64,000 bases of DNA from an uncultured Clostridia bacterium (GCA_946629065.1 CAMOXK010000002.1:1-64000), one strand, 5' to 3'; positions 1 to 9,149 are shown, counted from the stretch's first letter. Program-made: numbers and translations. The notes: generated by a model not told the origin, from the sequence alone.

Positions 1-78
1 TATATGTTCAAGGGCTTCAACGAAGTATGGCACAATTCTGGCCACAAGACTTTAATGATTTCTATTTGAAAGTAGTAT
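1..78 (+). repeat. MITE-like element, copy A (partial, cut by window edge)
   Basis: This is the right part of an element whose full copies lie at 991-1155 (inverted) and 60948-61110 (same orientation). It ends in TATTTGAAAGTAGTAT, the 16 bp terminal inverted repeat. It matches 61032-61110 almost base for base. The last base of the element supplies the first base of the stop codon of the SGNH gene that follows. No coding capacity is visible in any copy. Confidence 0.85.
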
Positions 79-767
79 CATACCTGCCTGCAAAGGCCCA
101 GACCGCAGAGCTGCTCAGCCAGGTATCCGGCGATCTGCCGGTTTCCGGTCTCGTTGGGATGTACGCCATCCCCAAACCAGTCCGGGTGCCCCTGCGTAAA
201 GGCATTGAGATCCACCACAGGCAGCCCCTTCCCTGCCGCTTCCTCCCGGATGATGGGGACGATCTCAGCGTCGATGGTCTCTCCGTCGATATCGTAGGCT
301 ACCTTCCCGATCTTCGGATCGTCATAGCACCGGGGCGGCGTCATCGGCACCACCCCAGGGCGCTGAGGCAGGCTGCAATATTCCTCCAGGAAGGAGGACA
401 GCTCCCGTCTGTAGCGCTCTTTGTCCCAGTTATAGGGTTTTGCGTCATTGGTCCCAAGCATGATGAGGTAGATCTCCGCCCCGCAGCAACGGGAGATCTT
501 ATAGAATTTATCCCTTTTATAGGGATAGTCTCCTTCGTCCTGCAGCGTTCTGCCGCTGATGCCGTAGTTGATGACCTGGTATTCCTCCCCCAGGAGTTCA
601 TTGAGAAAGTGCTCCCAGGTCAGCTGTGTTTTCCCGTTGACGCCCGCGCCGAAGGTGATGCTGTCGCCAATGCAGGCGATATGAGTTTTCCCGGGCATTA
701 CCTCCGGTGTCTTGGGGACAACAAGGTATTTCAGAACCAGATGCGAGATGAAATCACCAAATCCCAT
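78..767 (-). CDS. SGNH/GDSL-type hydrolase
   Basis: A 229-residue esterase or acyl hydrolase of the SGNH fold, probably cytoplasmic because no signal peptide is seen. Block I is GDSITFG with nucleophile Ser36, the block with Asn is GTND at 105-108, and the Asp/His pair is in DGVHPNETG (Asp200, His203). The reading frame stays open to a GTG at 875, but the ATG at 767 has TGGAGG four bases upstream and is the chosen start. The gene lies between inverted copies of a MITE-like element, and its TGA uses the terminal base of copy A. About 220 bases upstream (768-990) hold no convincing gene. The substrate is unknown; the neighbouring glycosidases and esterase suggest deacylation of plant sugars. 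Confidence 0.8.
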   Translation of the reverse strand: MGFGDFISHLVLKYLVVPKTPEVMPGKTHIACIGDSITFGAGVNGKTQLTWEHFLNELLGEEYQVINYGISGRTLQDEGDYPYKRDKFYKISRCCGAEIYLIMLGTNDAKPYNWDKERYRRELSSFLEEYCSLPQRPGVVPMTPPRCYDDPKIGKVAYDIDGETIDAEIVPIIREEAAGKGLPVVDLNAFTQGHPDWFGDGVHPNETGNRQIAGYLAEQLCGLGLCRQV

Positions 768-990
768 GGGTTTTCCTCCAACACGTGTCTGTTTCATAAA
801 GGATTGCCGAGCCGCTTCTCCTGCTTGGAAAACGTGCCGGCGCAATCGTTCCGATTCTCTCCGCTTGAAATACACGCCGACCTTGGCCTCGGCGTCTCAC
901 CAGGCGATCAACGTACGGTTTCATGATCCTGCCGATGCGGATGGACTTGCAAGGGTTCGGAAGCTATCGTTCCGCGGCGTTTTCCTCCTT

Positions 991-1155
991 ATACTACTTT
1001 CAAATAGAAATCTTTAAAGTCTTGTGGCCAGAATTGTGCCATACTTCGTTGAAGCCCTTGACCATATATCTCCATTATGCTCTGCGGCCTTCGCCTCGTC
1101 TGGCGCAATTGAAGTCTCGCAATCCTTTTTAAAGCTTCTTATTTGAAAGTAGTAT
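991..1155 (-). repeat. MITE-like element, copy B (165 bp)
   Basis: The element begins ATACTACTTTCAAATA and ends with the exact reverse complement of this 16-mer. Its interior is the inverse of 60948-61110, with a few substitutions and small indels. The outer bases read TA..TA, as expected for a Tc1/mariner or IS630-type non-autonomous element, but no transposase is present and the TA duplication is inference. Its right end directly abuts the VOC gene and supplies the last base of that gene's TAA stop. Confidence 0.88.
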
Positions 1156-1655
1156 TAGTTTCTGCCGATCAATTGAAAGGAACGTTCCGTATACTGGTGT
1201 ACTTCGATGCGGTTGCCGTCCGGGTCATGGAACCACAGGGCCCAGGTGTGATCGCAGTTGAGCTGCGGCTTTACATCGATGATATCCTCTACGCCTTTTT
1301 CGATGAGTTTGTTATAAAAGGCTTGAATATCGTCTACCACAAAAGAAAAATGGGTATAGCCGTAATTGGCCGGATTATAGGGGTTATCGATGTGGGCGCC
1401 CACCTCATGGAAGAGCTCAATGAAATAGCCGTCCATCCACTCCAGATAGACGATCCACCGGACGTCCTTTAATTTCTCCAGACGCGCCATCACTTCGGGC
1501 GGAACCTGGGCGCGCTCTTCCGCAGTCGGCGGGATCATGTCGCCGTAATAGAGGGTGAATTTCTCTTTGCAGCCCAGGATCTCCTTATAAAACCGCACAC
1601 TCTTGTCCAGATCATGGCAAACGAAGCCCAGATGAGAATTGGCTTGTACGATCAT
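1155..1655 (-). CDS. VOC (glyoxalase/dioxygenase fold) family protein
   Basis: A 166-residue protein of the vicinal oxygen chelate fold. It opens with the typical strand and helix of the family (NSHLGFVCHDLDKSVRFYKE) and has likely metal ligands His8, a Glu in YFIELFHE, a His in GYTHFSF and a Glu in NRIEVHQ. Its ATG overlaps the stop of the oxidoreductase gene upstream by four bases, so the two are translationally coupled and probably act on the same sugar or aglycone. The TAA stop is completed by the end of MITE copy B. The exact reaction cannot be read from the sequence. Confidence 0.82.
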   Translation of the reverse strand: MIVQANSHLGFVCHDLDKSVRFYKEILGCKEKFTLYYGDMIPPTAEERAQVPPEVMARLEKLKDVRWIVYLEWMDGYFIELFHEVGAHIDNPYNPANYGYTHFSFVVDDIQAFYNKLIEKGVEDIIDVKPQLNCDHTWALWFHDPDGNRIEVHQYTERSFQLIGRN

Positions 1656-2755
1656 TTCAGCAGTTCCTTCCAGCCTTCAAAAGCGGCGGGACGGTCACAG
1701 ACGGTCTCCGTCGTACAGGCCTGCCCGCACTTTCCGCTTTCGATGATTTTCTCGATCACATCCAGCACATGGCAGGGCATTTCGGCGCTGACCTCAGGCG
1801 TGCCGCCCTCCCGGATGCATCTTGCCATGTCCGCTACGCCCAGACCCCGGCAGTTGTCCGACAGGGTCGATACCGGCTCCAGGGTCTGCCATACAGCCTC
1901 ACGGGGGTCGTTCGGCAGATAACGGACCTCGCCGCCGAACTGGTTGGCGTCCCCCAGCTGCAAAATGCCTTTGGTGCCCTGGATGGTGAAATAGGCCTGA
2001 TCCTGCATGGCGCTGTCGCCGTTCAGGGAGAAGGTGCCGGTGATGCCGCTTTTTGTAGTGAGGATAGCGTTGACCTGGGACTCGTTGTCGTAGACATAGT
2101 CCTGTCCGTAGTCCGGGCTGAAGGGCACCACATTGGGGCGGGTCTTCGCGTGGTTGCCCACTTTGGCATAGACCTCCGCCATCGGCCCCAGCAGGGAGAC
2201 CAGCGCCGTGAGATAATACACGCCGTAGTCGTAGCAGATGCCGCCGCCCGGCTGCCGCAGAAACTTGAAGAGGCTGGCCAGCACGGTCAGATCCCGGTTG
2301 GCCGCCACATGGAAGGAGGTGATCTCGCCGATCAGCCCCTCGTCCAGCGCCTTGCGCCCGGTCTGAAGGAGGCTGCCCAGGAAGGTCTCCGGCGCCGCGC
2401 CCAGCAGCAGGCCCTTTTCTTTCGCCAGGGAAACCAGCTCCTTCGCCTGCCAGAGCTCCGTGGCGATGGGCTTTTCGGTATAGACGTGCTTCCCGGCCAG
2501 CAGCGCCTTTTTCACCAGTTCATAGTGGCTGGGCGCCGGGGTGAGCACCATGATCAGCTCCACCTTGGGATCGGCCAGGATCTCATCTGTGGAGGCCGGG
2601 CGAATACCAAACTGAGCGGCTTTCTTCTCTGCGTTCTCCCGATGGCTGGCGCAGCAGGCCAGCACGTCCAGTGTGGCGTATTTGTTTATCATATTGCTCA
2701 GATAGATATCGCTGATGGCTCCGCAGCCGATAACAGCGGTTTTAACTGGTTTCAC
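1652..2755 (-). CDS. Gfo/Idh/MocA family NAD(P)-dependent oxidoreductase
   Basis: A 367-residue sugar or polyol oxidoreductase. The N-terminal Rossmann fold shows VIGCGAISD (residues 8-16). The family EKPIA motif, whose Lys is catalytic, follows at about residue 95, and a C-terminal substrate domain completes the usual length. The start has a GGAGAG site a few bases upstream. It lies 21 bases after the GH1 beta-glucosidase gene and overlaps the VOC gene, which places it in the glycoside catabolic operon. It probably oxidises a released sugar or a glycoside hydroxyl group; the substrate is inference. Confidence 0.88.
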   Translation of the reverse strand: MKPVKTAVIGCGAISDIYLSNMINKYATLDVLACCASHRENAEKKAAQFGIRPASTDEILADPKVELIMVLTPAPSHYELVKKALLAGKHVYTEKPIATELWQAKELVSLAKEKGLLLGAAPETFLGSLLQTGRKALDEGLIGEITSFHVAANRDLTVLASLFKFLRQPGGGICYDYGVYYLTALVSLLGPMAEVYAKVGNHAKTRPNVVPFSPDYGQDYVYDNESQVNAILTTKSGITGTFSLNGDSAMQDQAYFTIQGTKGILQLGDANQFGGEVRYLPNDPREAVWQTLEPVSTLSDNCRGLGVADMARCIREGGTPEVSAEMPCHVLDVIEKIIESGKCGQACTTETVCDRPAAFEGWKELLK

Positions 2756-2776
2756 GTTGCTCTCTCCTTTCTCAAA

Positions 2777-4105
2777 TCATTCCTCAAATCCGTTGTTGTG
2801 GATCACATCCCGGTACCAGCCTGCGCTCTTTTTTGGGATGAGTTCCATTCTCTCATAGTCGGTATAGTACAGACCGAAGCGGGCGGCAAAGCCAGCCGAC
2901 CACTCAAAGTTATCCATCAGCGACCAGAGGTAATAGCCGCGCACGTCGATGCCGTCGTCCATGGCCCGGCGCACATGGCGCAGGGTCTCCGATACGTAAG
3001 CGATGCGCTCGTCGTCGTTCAGGATCGCCTCCCGGTCCGGGCCGTCGTCCTGGGCCATGCCGTTTTCGGTGATGTAGATAGGAATATCGATTTGATACTG
3101 TTCCGCCAGCATGTGCAGCACATCGTACACCGCCTCCAGATGCTGCTCCGGGCGGTTCTGGAAGTTGCCGCCCTCGGCAGCCCTGCGCTGCTCGTCGGCG
3201 TTGTCATAGAGGCCGTTGTAGAAGTTCAGTCCATAGAAATCCAGCTTTTGGCAGATCGTATCCATGTCGCCCGGTTCCATGGCGGGCGTGAAGCCAGTCT
3301 CCTCCATATAGTCCGTCAGCTCCTCGCTGTAGCCGCCGAGAAACAGCGGATGCAGGAACATGCCGTAGCCCTCGATCTCGTTGTTCCTCACGGCGCTGGC
3401 AATATCATCCCCATTGTCAGGTCTTGCGGGATAGTGCTTCCACACGTCCACCACCACACCGATCTGACCGGGCAGCTGCCGTGAACGGAAGAGTTTGACC
3501 GCCTCCCCGTGGCAGAGCAGCAGATGATGGATGCACTGGCGGGCATATTTCTCGTCCGTCAGGCCCGGGGCGAAGAAGCCCTTGGCGTGGCCCACATAGG
3601 TGGCGATGGGCTCGTTGAAGGTGACCCAGTAGTCCACCAGGTCGCCGAAGCAGTCAAAGAGGATCGAGGCGTAGTTTAAGTACCAGCCGACGATTTCCCG
3701 GTTGCCGAAGCCGCCCTTGATCTGAAGGGCATAGGGCAGGTCCCAGTGATAGATCGTGGCGTTGACCTGAATGCTTGCTTCCTTCAATGCGGTAAGCAGG
3801 CGCTTGTAGTAGTCGATCCCTGCGGGATTGACTTCCCCGATCCCGTCCGGAAGGATGCGGGACCAGGAGAAGGACAGGCGGTAGGCTTTTACGCCCAAAT
3901 TCTTGAGAAGAGCCACGTCCCGCTCGATGTTGTGATAGGAGTCGCAGCAGACGTCCGGGACGCCGCCGTTCTTGATCTTGCCGGGCAGGCGGCTGAACAC
4001 GTCCCAGATAGAGGGGCCTCGCCCGTCCTCAAAGGCAGCGCCTTCGATCTGCGCGGCGGCGGTGGCAACACCCCAGACAAAGTTTTCGGGAAACCGGTAG
4101 AACAT
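2777..4105 (-). CDS. GH1 beta-glucosidase
   Basis: A retaining beta-glycosidase of family GH1, about 442 residues, with no signal peptide and therefore cytoplasmic. The acid/base is Glu165 in TFNEP and the nucleophile is Glu347 in ITENG. The N-terminal FPENFVWGVATAAAQIEGA motif is typical. The ATG at 4105 has AAGGAGG upstream and is preferred over an in-frame start 42 bases earlier. It lies 72 bases downstream of a GPH cation symporter and not next to PTS genes, so a non-phosphorylated beta-glucoside is the likelier substrate. A phospho-beta-glucosidase cannot be fully excluded. Confidence 0.93.
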   Translation of the reverse strand: MFYRFPENFVWGVATAAAQIEGAAFEDGRGPSIWDVFSRLPGKIKNGGVPDVCCDSYHNIERDVALLKNLGVKAYRLSFSWSRILPDGIGEVNPAGIDYYKRLLTALKEASIQVNATIYHWDLPYALQIKGGFGNREIVGWYLNYASILFDCFGDLVDYWVTFNEPIATYVGHAKGFFAPGLTDEKYARQCIHHLLLCHGEAVKLFRSRQLPGQIGVVVDVWKHYPARPDNGDDIASAVRNNEIEGYGMFLHPLFLGGYSEELTDYMEETGFTPAMEPGDMDTICQKLDFYGLNFYNGLYDNADEQRRAAEGGNFQNRPEQHLEAVYDVLHMLAEQYQIDIPIYITENGMAQDDGPDREAILNDDERIAYVSETLRHVRRAMDDGIDVRGYYLWSLMDNFEWSAGFAARFGLYYTDYERMELIPKKSAGWYRDVIHNNGFEE

Positions 4106-4177
4106 CAAAATTCCTCCTTTTTTGAAAAACAGGGATGTGATGAACACATCCCTGTATACGTGCTATCCGTTTTTAGC

Positions 4178-5593
4178 TTACTCGCCTTTGGCCAGCATCT
4201 CGGCCTCGATCCGCTCATTGTCCTTGATGATGGCGGGGAGTTTCTCCTCGAAATCATACTTGAAGAGGAACAGGAAGATCAGCACGAACATAGCCAGAGG
4301 AATGTAGGAGTTGAGTGCAAAGACAGAGCCCTTCAGAGCACCTGTCAGGTTGGCAAGGCCGGCGCCCTTGGCAAGGAAGGCATCGTAGCCGCCGGCGGCC
4401 AGGACCCAGCCGATCAGGGAGCCGCCCACACCGCCGCCGAGCTTGCCGACGAAGGAGTTGGAGGCGTTGGTCATGCCGGTGATGCGCACGCCGTGCTTCT
4501 GCATGTTCTGCTCAGCGGTGTTCAGGGTCATGGCGGGGAGAACGGAGATCAGAGGAATGGTGGCATACATCATGAGGCAGCCGCCAGCCAGGAACATGAT
4601 GGAGTTCATGGGCATGGCCATGCGGATGATGCAGCCGACGACACCGATGACGCAGGCCCACTTGGCGGTGCCGGTCAGGCCAAACTTCTTGATCCAGAAG
4701 CCGACCGTCAGGAAGCCGATGACAGAGGGGAAGATGTTGACGGTGTTGACGGTGGAGTAGAAGCCGGGGTTATCCATGATGATGGAGCCGTAGAACATGG
4801 GGGCCACCAGGATGACGCCGTACATGATGTTCATGGCCACACCCACGAGGGTGATGATGATCCAGTACTTGTTGCTGAGCAGCATCTTGATGCCCTGCAG
4901 GATACCGACCTTGGCTTCCTTCTCAGCCATGGCGCCCTCGTCGTGGTAGATTTCACGAGAGAACTTGTAGGTGATGAAGAGGCAGATCGCGGAGAGCACG
5001 CCCAGAATGGCGCCGAACTTGACCCAGGCCATCTGATCGTCGCCCAGGGCCACGGTGATGGGGATCAGGCCGATGCCGCAGGCCACGCCGATGGCATAAC
5101 CGACTGCCGCGCGCCAGGTGCCCATCTTGCCCTTCTCTTCCGAGCTGCGGGTCTTATAGGACATCATGGTGTAGTAAGGAACGGCGATGGCGGTGTACAC
5201 GATGGCGGAGGCGAAGACGGTGGTGACCAGGGCATAGACGTAGCGGAAGCCGCCCATTCCCTTGGGGACTGTGAACAGCAGCACGCATGCCAGGAACAGG
5301 GGGATGACCATACGCAGCAGCCAGGGGCGGGCCTTGCCGGTCTTGGTGTTGGTCTTGTCCACGATCTTGCCCATGAAGAGGTCGGTGACCGCGTCGAAGA
5401 TCTTGGAGATCAGCAGGACCGTCGCAACCGTGGCGGAGGCCAGGCCGACCTTGGTGGTGTAGAAGTAGGTGAGCTGTCCGGTGAGCTGGTTGATGGAGTT
5501 CAGGCCGAACTGTCCGAGGGAGTCGGTAAGATAATCTACCGGGCGAAGATGCTTTTGCTGGCCGTCTTTGTCAAGGCCGAGTTCTTTTGCCAT
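4178..5593 (-). CDS. GPH-family sugar:cation symporter (MFS superfamily)
   Basis: A 471-residue polytopic membrane protein with about twelve hydrophobic segments. The N-terminal region with SKIFDAVTDLFMGKIVDKT followed by GKARPWLLR is characteristic of the glycoside-pentoside-hexuronide:cation symporters. The chosen ATG (5593) follows GAGGAGG; the frame is open to 5656, but that part has no second site. It sits between a 157 bp inverted-repeat element upstream and the GH1 gene downstream. It presumably imports the glycoside or disaccharide that the cluster hydrolyses. Confidence 0.9.
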   Translation of the reverse strand: MAKELGLDKDGQQKHLRPVDYLTDSLGQFGLNSINQLTGQLTYFYTTKVGLASATVATVLLISKIFDAVTDLFMGKIVDKTNTKTGKARPWLLRMVIPLFLACVLLFTVPKGMGGFRYVYALVTTVFASAIVYTAIAVPYYTMMSYKTRSSEEKGKMGTWRAAVGYAIGVACGIGLIPITVALGDDQMAWVKFGAILGVLSAICLFITYKFSREIYHDEGAMAEKEAKVGILQGIKMLLSNKYWIIITLVGVAMNIMYGVILVAPMFYGSIIMDNPGFYSTVNTVNIFPSVIGFLTVGFWIKKFGLTGTAKWACVIGVVGCIIRMAMPMNSIMFLAGGCLMMYATIPLISVLPAMTLNTAEQNMQKHGVRITGMTNASNSFVGKLGGGVGGSLIGWVLAAGGYDAFLAKGAGLANLTGALKGSVFALNSYIPLAMFVLIFLFLFKYDFEEKLPAIIKDNERIEAEMLAKGE

Positions 5594-5765
5594 GGTTTTT
5601 TCCTCCTCAATATAATATGCTGCGGATTTCTTTTCTCCGAAGTCCGGGAAGTGCAAGTCTCACGTTTCCATGACTTCCTTCTGATTTTATAATAGCAGGC
5701 CGCATACTTTTGTTCTACAAATATTCTGTAATTTTTGTCCTTATTTTGGCACAACTTGTTGCTAG

Positions 5766-5924
5766 GTAAACGCTGATTAAATCGGCGAGAGCAGATTGCG
5801 AGAGAATTTGCGTTCTGATGAAGGCAGTTTTTCGCAGGAATACTTTGTGTATTGCAAGAAAAAGTGACGAAATCAGGGCGGAAATTATCCGCAAGATGCC
5901 GATGACGATTTGATCAGCGTTTAC
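5766..5924. repeat. Second MITE-like inverted-repeat element (about 159 bp)
   Basis: The terminal inverted repeats GTAAACGCTGATTAAATCG and CGATTTGATCAGCGTTTAC match at all but one position over 19 bp. The interior carries no gene. It lies immediately after the carboxylesterase stop codon, separating that gene from the transporter. It is unrelated in sequence to the family at 1, 991 and 60948. Only this copy was seen in the window. Confidence 0.75.
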
Positions 5925-7484
5925 TTAGACTTCGTAGAACCGCATGTCGCCCCAGATCTGCATCAGGTGACGGCGGTCCAGTTGCTCGGTGCGGGTGTCG
6001 CGGTTGAAGATCCGCACGGGGGAATTGGCCCCCTCAAAGCGAGCCCAATCGGGATTCGGCTCACCGGTCTTGGTAAAGCGCACCCAGTCGCCGTGCATCT
6101 CGGCCGCGATCTTGTCAAAGACCTCCTCCGGCTCCCCGTCGAAGACGAAGTGGCTGAAGTGGAAGTCCTTGTTCTCAAAAACGGCGGGCAGCTCGAAGGC
6201 ATGGCTGGCCTTCCAGCCGGTGGCGACGCCGGAGGCGGTCACCAGCTCGTAGCGGTACATCCACACGTCGTCCGTGTACTTTTTCTGACCCATGGCCACC
6301 TTGATGGCGGGCATCTCAAAGGCGTAGTCGGTGGCAAAGCGGATAAAGGGATCGCCGCCGATCTGCCGATGGTCGCCGCTGCCGCCGAATTTGCCGCCGT
6401 CCTGGTCGTTCTGGTGCTGGAACATCACGAAGGAGTCCCGGGCAGAGGGATGGTAAAAGCCCACCACGTCGGGGATCGCGTCGGCGTGCTTGTTTTTCTC
6501 CAGCATCTCGGCGATCATGGTCCAGGAATTGGGGAAGCCCGTGTTCTCCGGATGAACGAACATGGTGCCCTCGTGCATATTGGTGCCGATGATGAGCTTC
6601 ACGCCCTCGGCACTGCCGCCGCGGATGGCGTCGATGGGCCGCACGGGAAGCAGATCGTCCTGCACGGGAGAGGGAAGAAACATGCCGGGATTGCGGTACT
6701 GGTGATGCAGGGCCACATAGTTGTTGCCCTTGAGGAAGCTGTAGGGATCGCCGGTGAGGAGCTTCTCCGCCATCTCTGCCTCGGTCCAGCCCATGCCCTC
6801 CAGAAACAGGGCGATGTTGGCGCGGGCCACCTGATGGGTGGTGACGCAGTTGGGCAGGGCGCTCTGGGCGATGGCCTGCTGGAAATAGCCCTTTACGGAA
6901 GGAACAGCCAGCATATTGACCACGGAGGCACCGCCCGCGGATTCGCCGGCGATGGTGACGCGATTCGGGTCGCCGCCGAAGAATTCGATGTTCTCATGGA
7001 TCCACTTGAGCGCCAGGATCTGGTCCGACAGGCCGCAGTTGGAATCAAAGTTCTCGCAGCCGGGGAAGGTGGTGAAGTCATAGAAGCCCAGCACGTTCAT
7101 GCGGTACTGGAAGGAGACGAACACCAGCCCGTCCCGGGCGAAGGCTTTGCCGTTGTAGATCCCATCGCTGGCAGCGCCCGTGTTGTATCCGCCGCCATGG
7201 ATCCAAACGAAGACCGGCAGCTTTTCGCCCTCCAGCGGCCGCTGGACATTCACGAACAGGCAGTCTTCGCTGCCGCGGGGCTTGCCTTCGTCGAACTGCA
7301 CCGCCGGGGACCCGTATTCCTTCGCGTCGAACACGCCCTCCCAGGGGGCTTTGGCCAGAGAGCGCTTGAAGCGCAGCGCACCCACCGGAGCTTCTGCGTA
7401 GGGAATGCCCAGGTATTCCACGATGCCGTCTCTCTCGTAGCCTTTTACCTTGCCGCTGTTGGTCTGTACAATGTACTCAGCCAT
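5925..7484 (-). CDS. Type B carboxylesterase
   Basis: A 519-residue alpha/beta hydrolase of the carboxylesterase B (cholinesterase-like) family. Visible features are the N-terminal EYLGIPYAEAPVGALRF block, the oxyanion-hole HGGGY at about 96-100, the nucleophile elbow GESAGG with Ser182, a Glu in GTNMHEGTMF and a His in GWKASHAFELP. No signal peptide is present. The ATG has GGGAGG upstream, and the gene follows the GH-A-like gene by 15 bases. In this setting it may remove acyl or cinnamoyl groups from plant glycosides, which is inference. Confidence 0.9.
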   Translation of the reverse strand: MAEYIVQTNSGKVKGYERDGIVEYLGIPYAEAPVGALRFKRSLAKAPWEGVFDAKEYGSPAVQFDEGKPRGSEDCLFVNVQRPLEGEKLPVFVWIHGGGYNTGAASDGIYNGKAFARDGLVFVSFQYRMNVLGFYDFTTFPGCENFDSNCGLSDQILALKWIHENIEFFGGDPNRVTIAGESAGGASVVNMLAVPSVKGYFQQAIAQSALPNCVTTHQVARANIALFLEGMGWTEAEMAEKLLTGDPYSFLKGNNYVALHHQYRNPGMFLPSPVQDDLLPVRPIDAIRGGSAEGVKLIIGTNMHEGTMFVHPENTGFPNSWTMIAEMLEKNKHADAIPDVVGFYHPSARDSFVMFQHQNDQDGGKFGGSGDHRQIGGDPFIRFATDYAFEMPAIKVAMGQKKYTDDVWMYRYELVTASGVATGWKASHAFELPAVFENKDFHFSHFVFDGEPEEVFDKIAAEMHGDWVRFTKTGEPNPDWARFEGANSPVRIFNRDTRTEQLDRRHLMQIWGDMRFYEV

Positions 7485-7499
7485 GGTGATCCTCCCTTT

Positions 7500-8702
7500 T
7501 TATCTTTTTGCCTGCGCGACTCTCGCGCCAAGTTCTTCCAAATCCGCCTTGCTGCCGGTCATCTGCTGAATCGCCTTTGCTCTGGCACGGGGTTTGCAGC
7601 CGTCCTCCGGATCGGTGAAGATGCCGAAATACACCTCCGTCAGTCCGCCGATCTGGTTCTGCTCAATGCCGCCGCGCTGCAGCATGGCGTTTTCGTTGAG
7701 AAGCCGGAAGTTGTGGAGCGTACGCACGTAGGGCAGCTCCCGTGCGATCTCCAGCATCTTTTTGTTATACCCGGCGTAGCGCTTTTCCCACTCCGGATTG
7801 CCGCAGTCGGTGAAGCCGGATTCGGTCAGCAGCACCTGCTTGTGCCCGTCGCCGTATTTTTTCATCACCTTGTAGGCTGCGTCGTTGTAGCTCTTCCAGA
7901 GCTGGTCCGGCTCGTCTACGTCCAGGAACAGATCCGCGTCCGACACGTCCCGGTTGGTGAACACGTAGGGGTGCCAGGCCAGCAGATCAAAATAATCATC
8001 GGTATTTGCAGACCAGAACTTTCCGCTCTTAATGCGGGAGTATACCTTGTCCAGAGTCCAGGCCACGCCGTACATCACCGGCAGATAATCCGGCATGTCG
8101 CCGCCCAGACCGGGTGTGGACAGGGCGGGAGAGAAGGATGCAACTTTTGCCTTGGGATTTCCCCGGCGGACGCCCCGGGCGGCAAAGTACATCATGTCCA
8201 CCGCGATGTCCATCTTCTCATCCGCCGTAAAGGGTTCGGACATGTCCGAATCCAGAAAACCGTCCGGGTGCAGGAAGGCGTTCAGGTTCCACTCGTTGCC
8301 CACTTCCCAGATGGCCACCTGGGGGAACAGGGATGCCACGGTGTACCAGCTCTCTTCCAGCATCTGCAGCGCCTGCATATACAGGCTGTCCTCAGAGAGA
8401 TCGCGTTTCGGCATGGCATGCCCTTTCCGCTGCTTGCAGCCCTCCGGCAAAAACCATTCGTGGCTCATGGCCGTGACTTCGATATCCAGCGCGACGGCTC
8501 GATCCAGCAGACGCCGGTGACGCTCCACCTCTTCCGCGTTGGGCGTCGTCGGATCAATCAAAAGCTCCGTCAGGTGCATCCAGCTGCGGTAGGCATTGCA
8601 GCCCAGTCCCTTGACCAGATCGAGATAGGCCGGAGCGTCGATCCCCTGATCCCGCTGACGCTGAATGAGCGGTTCGCCCACGCCGTAAAAGCGCTCATGC
8701 AT
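7500..8702 (-). CDS. Glycoside hydrolase with clan GH-A-type TIM barrel
   Basis: A protein of 400 residues. The pattern WEVGNEWN (candidate acid/base Glu137) followed by LLTESGF (candidate nucleophile Glu294) matches clan GH-A enzymes, which carry the two glutamates at the ends of strands 4 and 7. I do not assign a family; GH5-, GH39- or GH53-like enzymes are possible. The ATG at 8702 overlaps the stop of the DUF3237-like gene by eight bases, with GGAGGG inside that gene as its ribosome site. The frame is open further upstream to 8807 but only in antisense to the neighbour's frame. No signal peptide is seen. Confidence 0.75.
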   Translation of the reverse strand: MHERFYGVGEPLIQRQRDQGIDAPAYLDLVKGLGCNAYRSWMHLTELLIDPTTPNAEEVERHRRLLDRAVALDIEVTAMSHEWFLPEGCKQRKGHAMPKRDLSEDSLYMQALQMLEESWYTVASLFPQVAIWEVGNEWNLNAFLHPDGFLDSDMSEPFTADEKMDIAVDMMYFAARGVRRGNPKAKVASFSPALSTPGLGGDMPDYLPVMYGVAWTLDKVYSRIKSGKFWSANTDDYFDLLAWHPYVFTNRDVSDADLFLDVDEPDQLWKSYNDAAYKVMKKYGDGHKQVLLTESGFTDCGNPEWEKRYAGYNKKMLEIARELPYVRTLHNFRLLNENAMLQRGGIEQNQIGGLTEVYFGIFTDPEDGCKPRARAKAIQQMTGSKADLEELGARVAQAKR

Positions 8703-9129
8703 CCGTCTGCCCTCCGATCTCATAGAAATAGATGTGCAGACCGTCCGCCTCATCCACGCCCTCTCCGATAAACTGGCTGCGATGGAGATAAGGCGAGAGG
8801 GCCGCACTGTCGGTGTAGAAGGTCGGAACCGTGTGGAAGGGCATGGTTTTGGTCAGATCGTCGAACCAGCCGTTGTTCTCCACATAGATGTGGGCATCCT
8901 TTCCCGTGCTGTCCTTGCCGGTGAGCATATAGCGGGCGGACATATGGCGCACATGGGCGGCATTGACGACCTGGGTATCCACGCCGCAGGGCTCCACAAT
9001 GCCGTTGAAGAGAGTACTTTTGACGCTGCCCTTGAAGGGTATCATCAGCACCTCGCTGTTCTCGCCCTGCAGATGGACAGCCGGGCCGTTGGCCTCGATT
9101 TTGATATCCATGATCGGTTTCTGGTTCAT
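8695..9129 (-). CDS. DUF3237-like small beta-barrel protein
   Basis: A 144-residue protein whose central part (GIVEPCGVDTQ, then ARYMLTG and HIYVENNGW) resembles DUF3237 proteins, which are uncharacterised and often lie near catabolic genes. The ATG has AGGAGG upstream. A strong hairpin lies just before the gene, after the rhamnosidase. Translational coupling to the downstream glycosidase suggests a shared substrate. Function unknown. Confidence 0.65.
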   Translation of the reverse strand: MNQKPIMDIKIEANGPAVHLQGENSEVLMIPFKGSVKSTLFNGIVEPCGVDTQVVNAAHVRHMSARYMLTGKDSTGKDAHIYVENNGWFDDLTKTMPFHTVPTFYTDSAALSPYLHRSQFIGEGVDEADGLHIYFYEIGGQTDA

Positions 9130-9149
9130 AGCCGCCTCCTATTAAACAG

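Noticed and set aside
768-990. N-terminal extension of the SGNH protein or a small upstream gene
   Set aside because: The open frame starts at a GTG without a ribosome site and has no family features; the ATG at 767 has a strong site. A degraded gene fragment cannot be excluded.
1769-3484. Long plus-strand open frame of 571 codons
   Set aside because: It lies antisense to the Gfo/Idh and GH1 genes, which have clear motifs and ribosome sites. The composition (His-, Gln- and Val-rich) is that of a GC-rich shadow frame.
5910-8771. Plus-strand open frame of 953 codons
   Set aside because: It mirrors the esterase and GH-A-like genes and has no domain. High third-position GC keeps antisense frames open.
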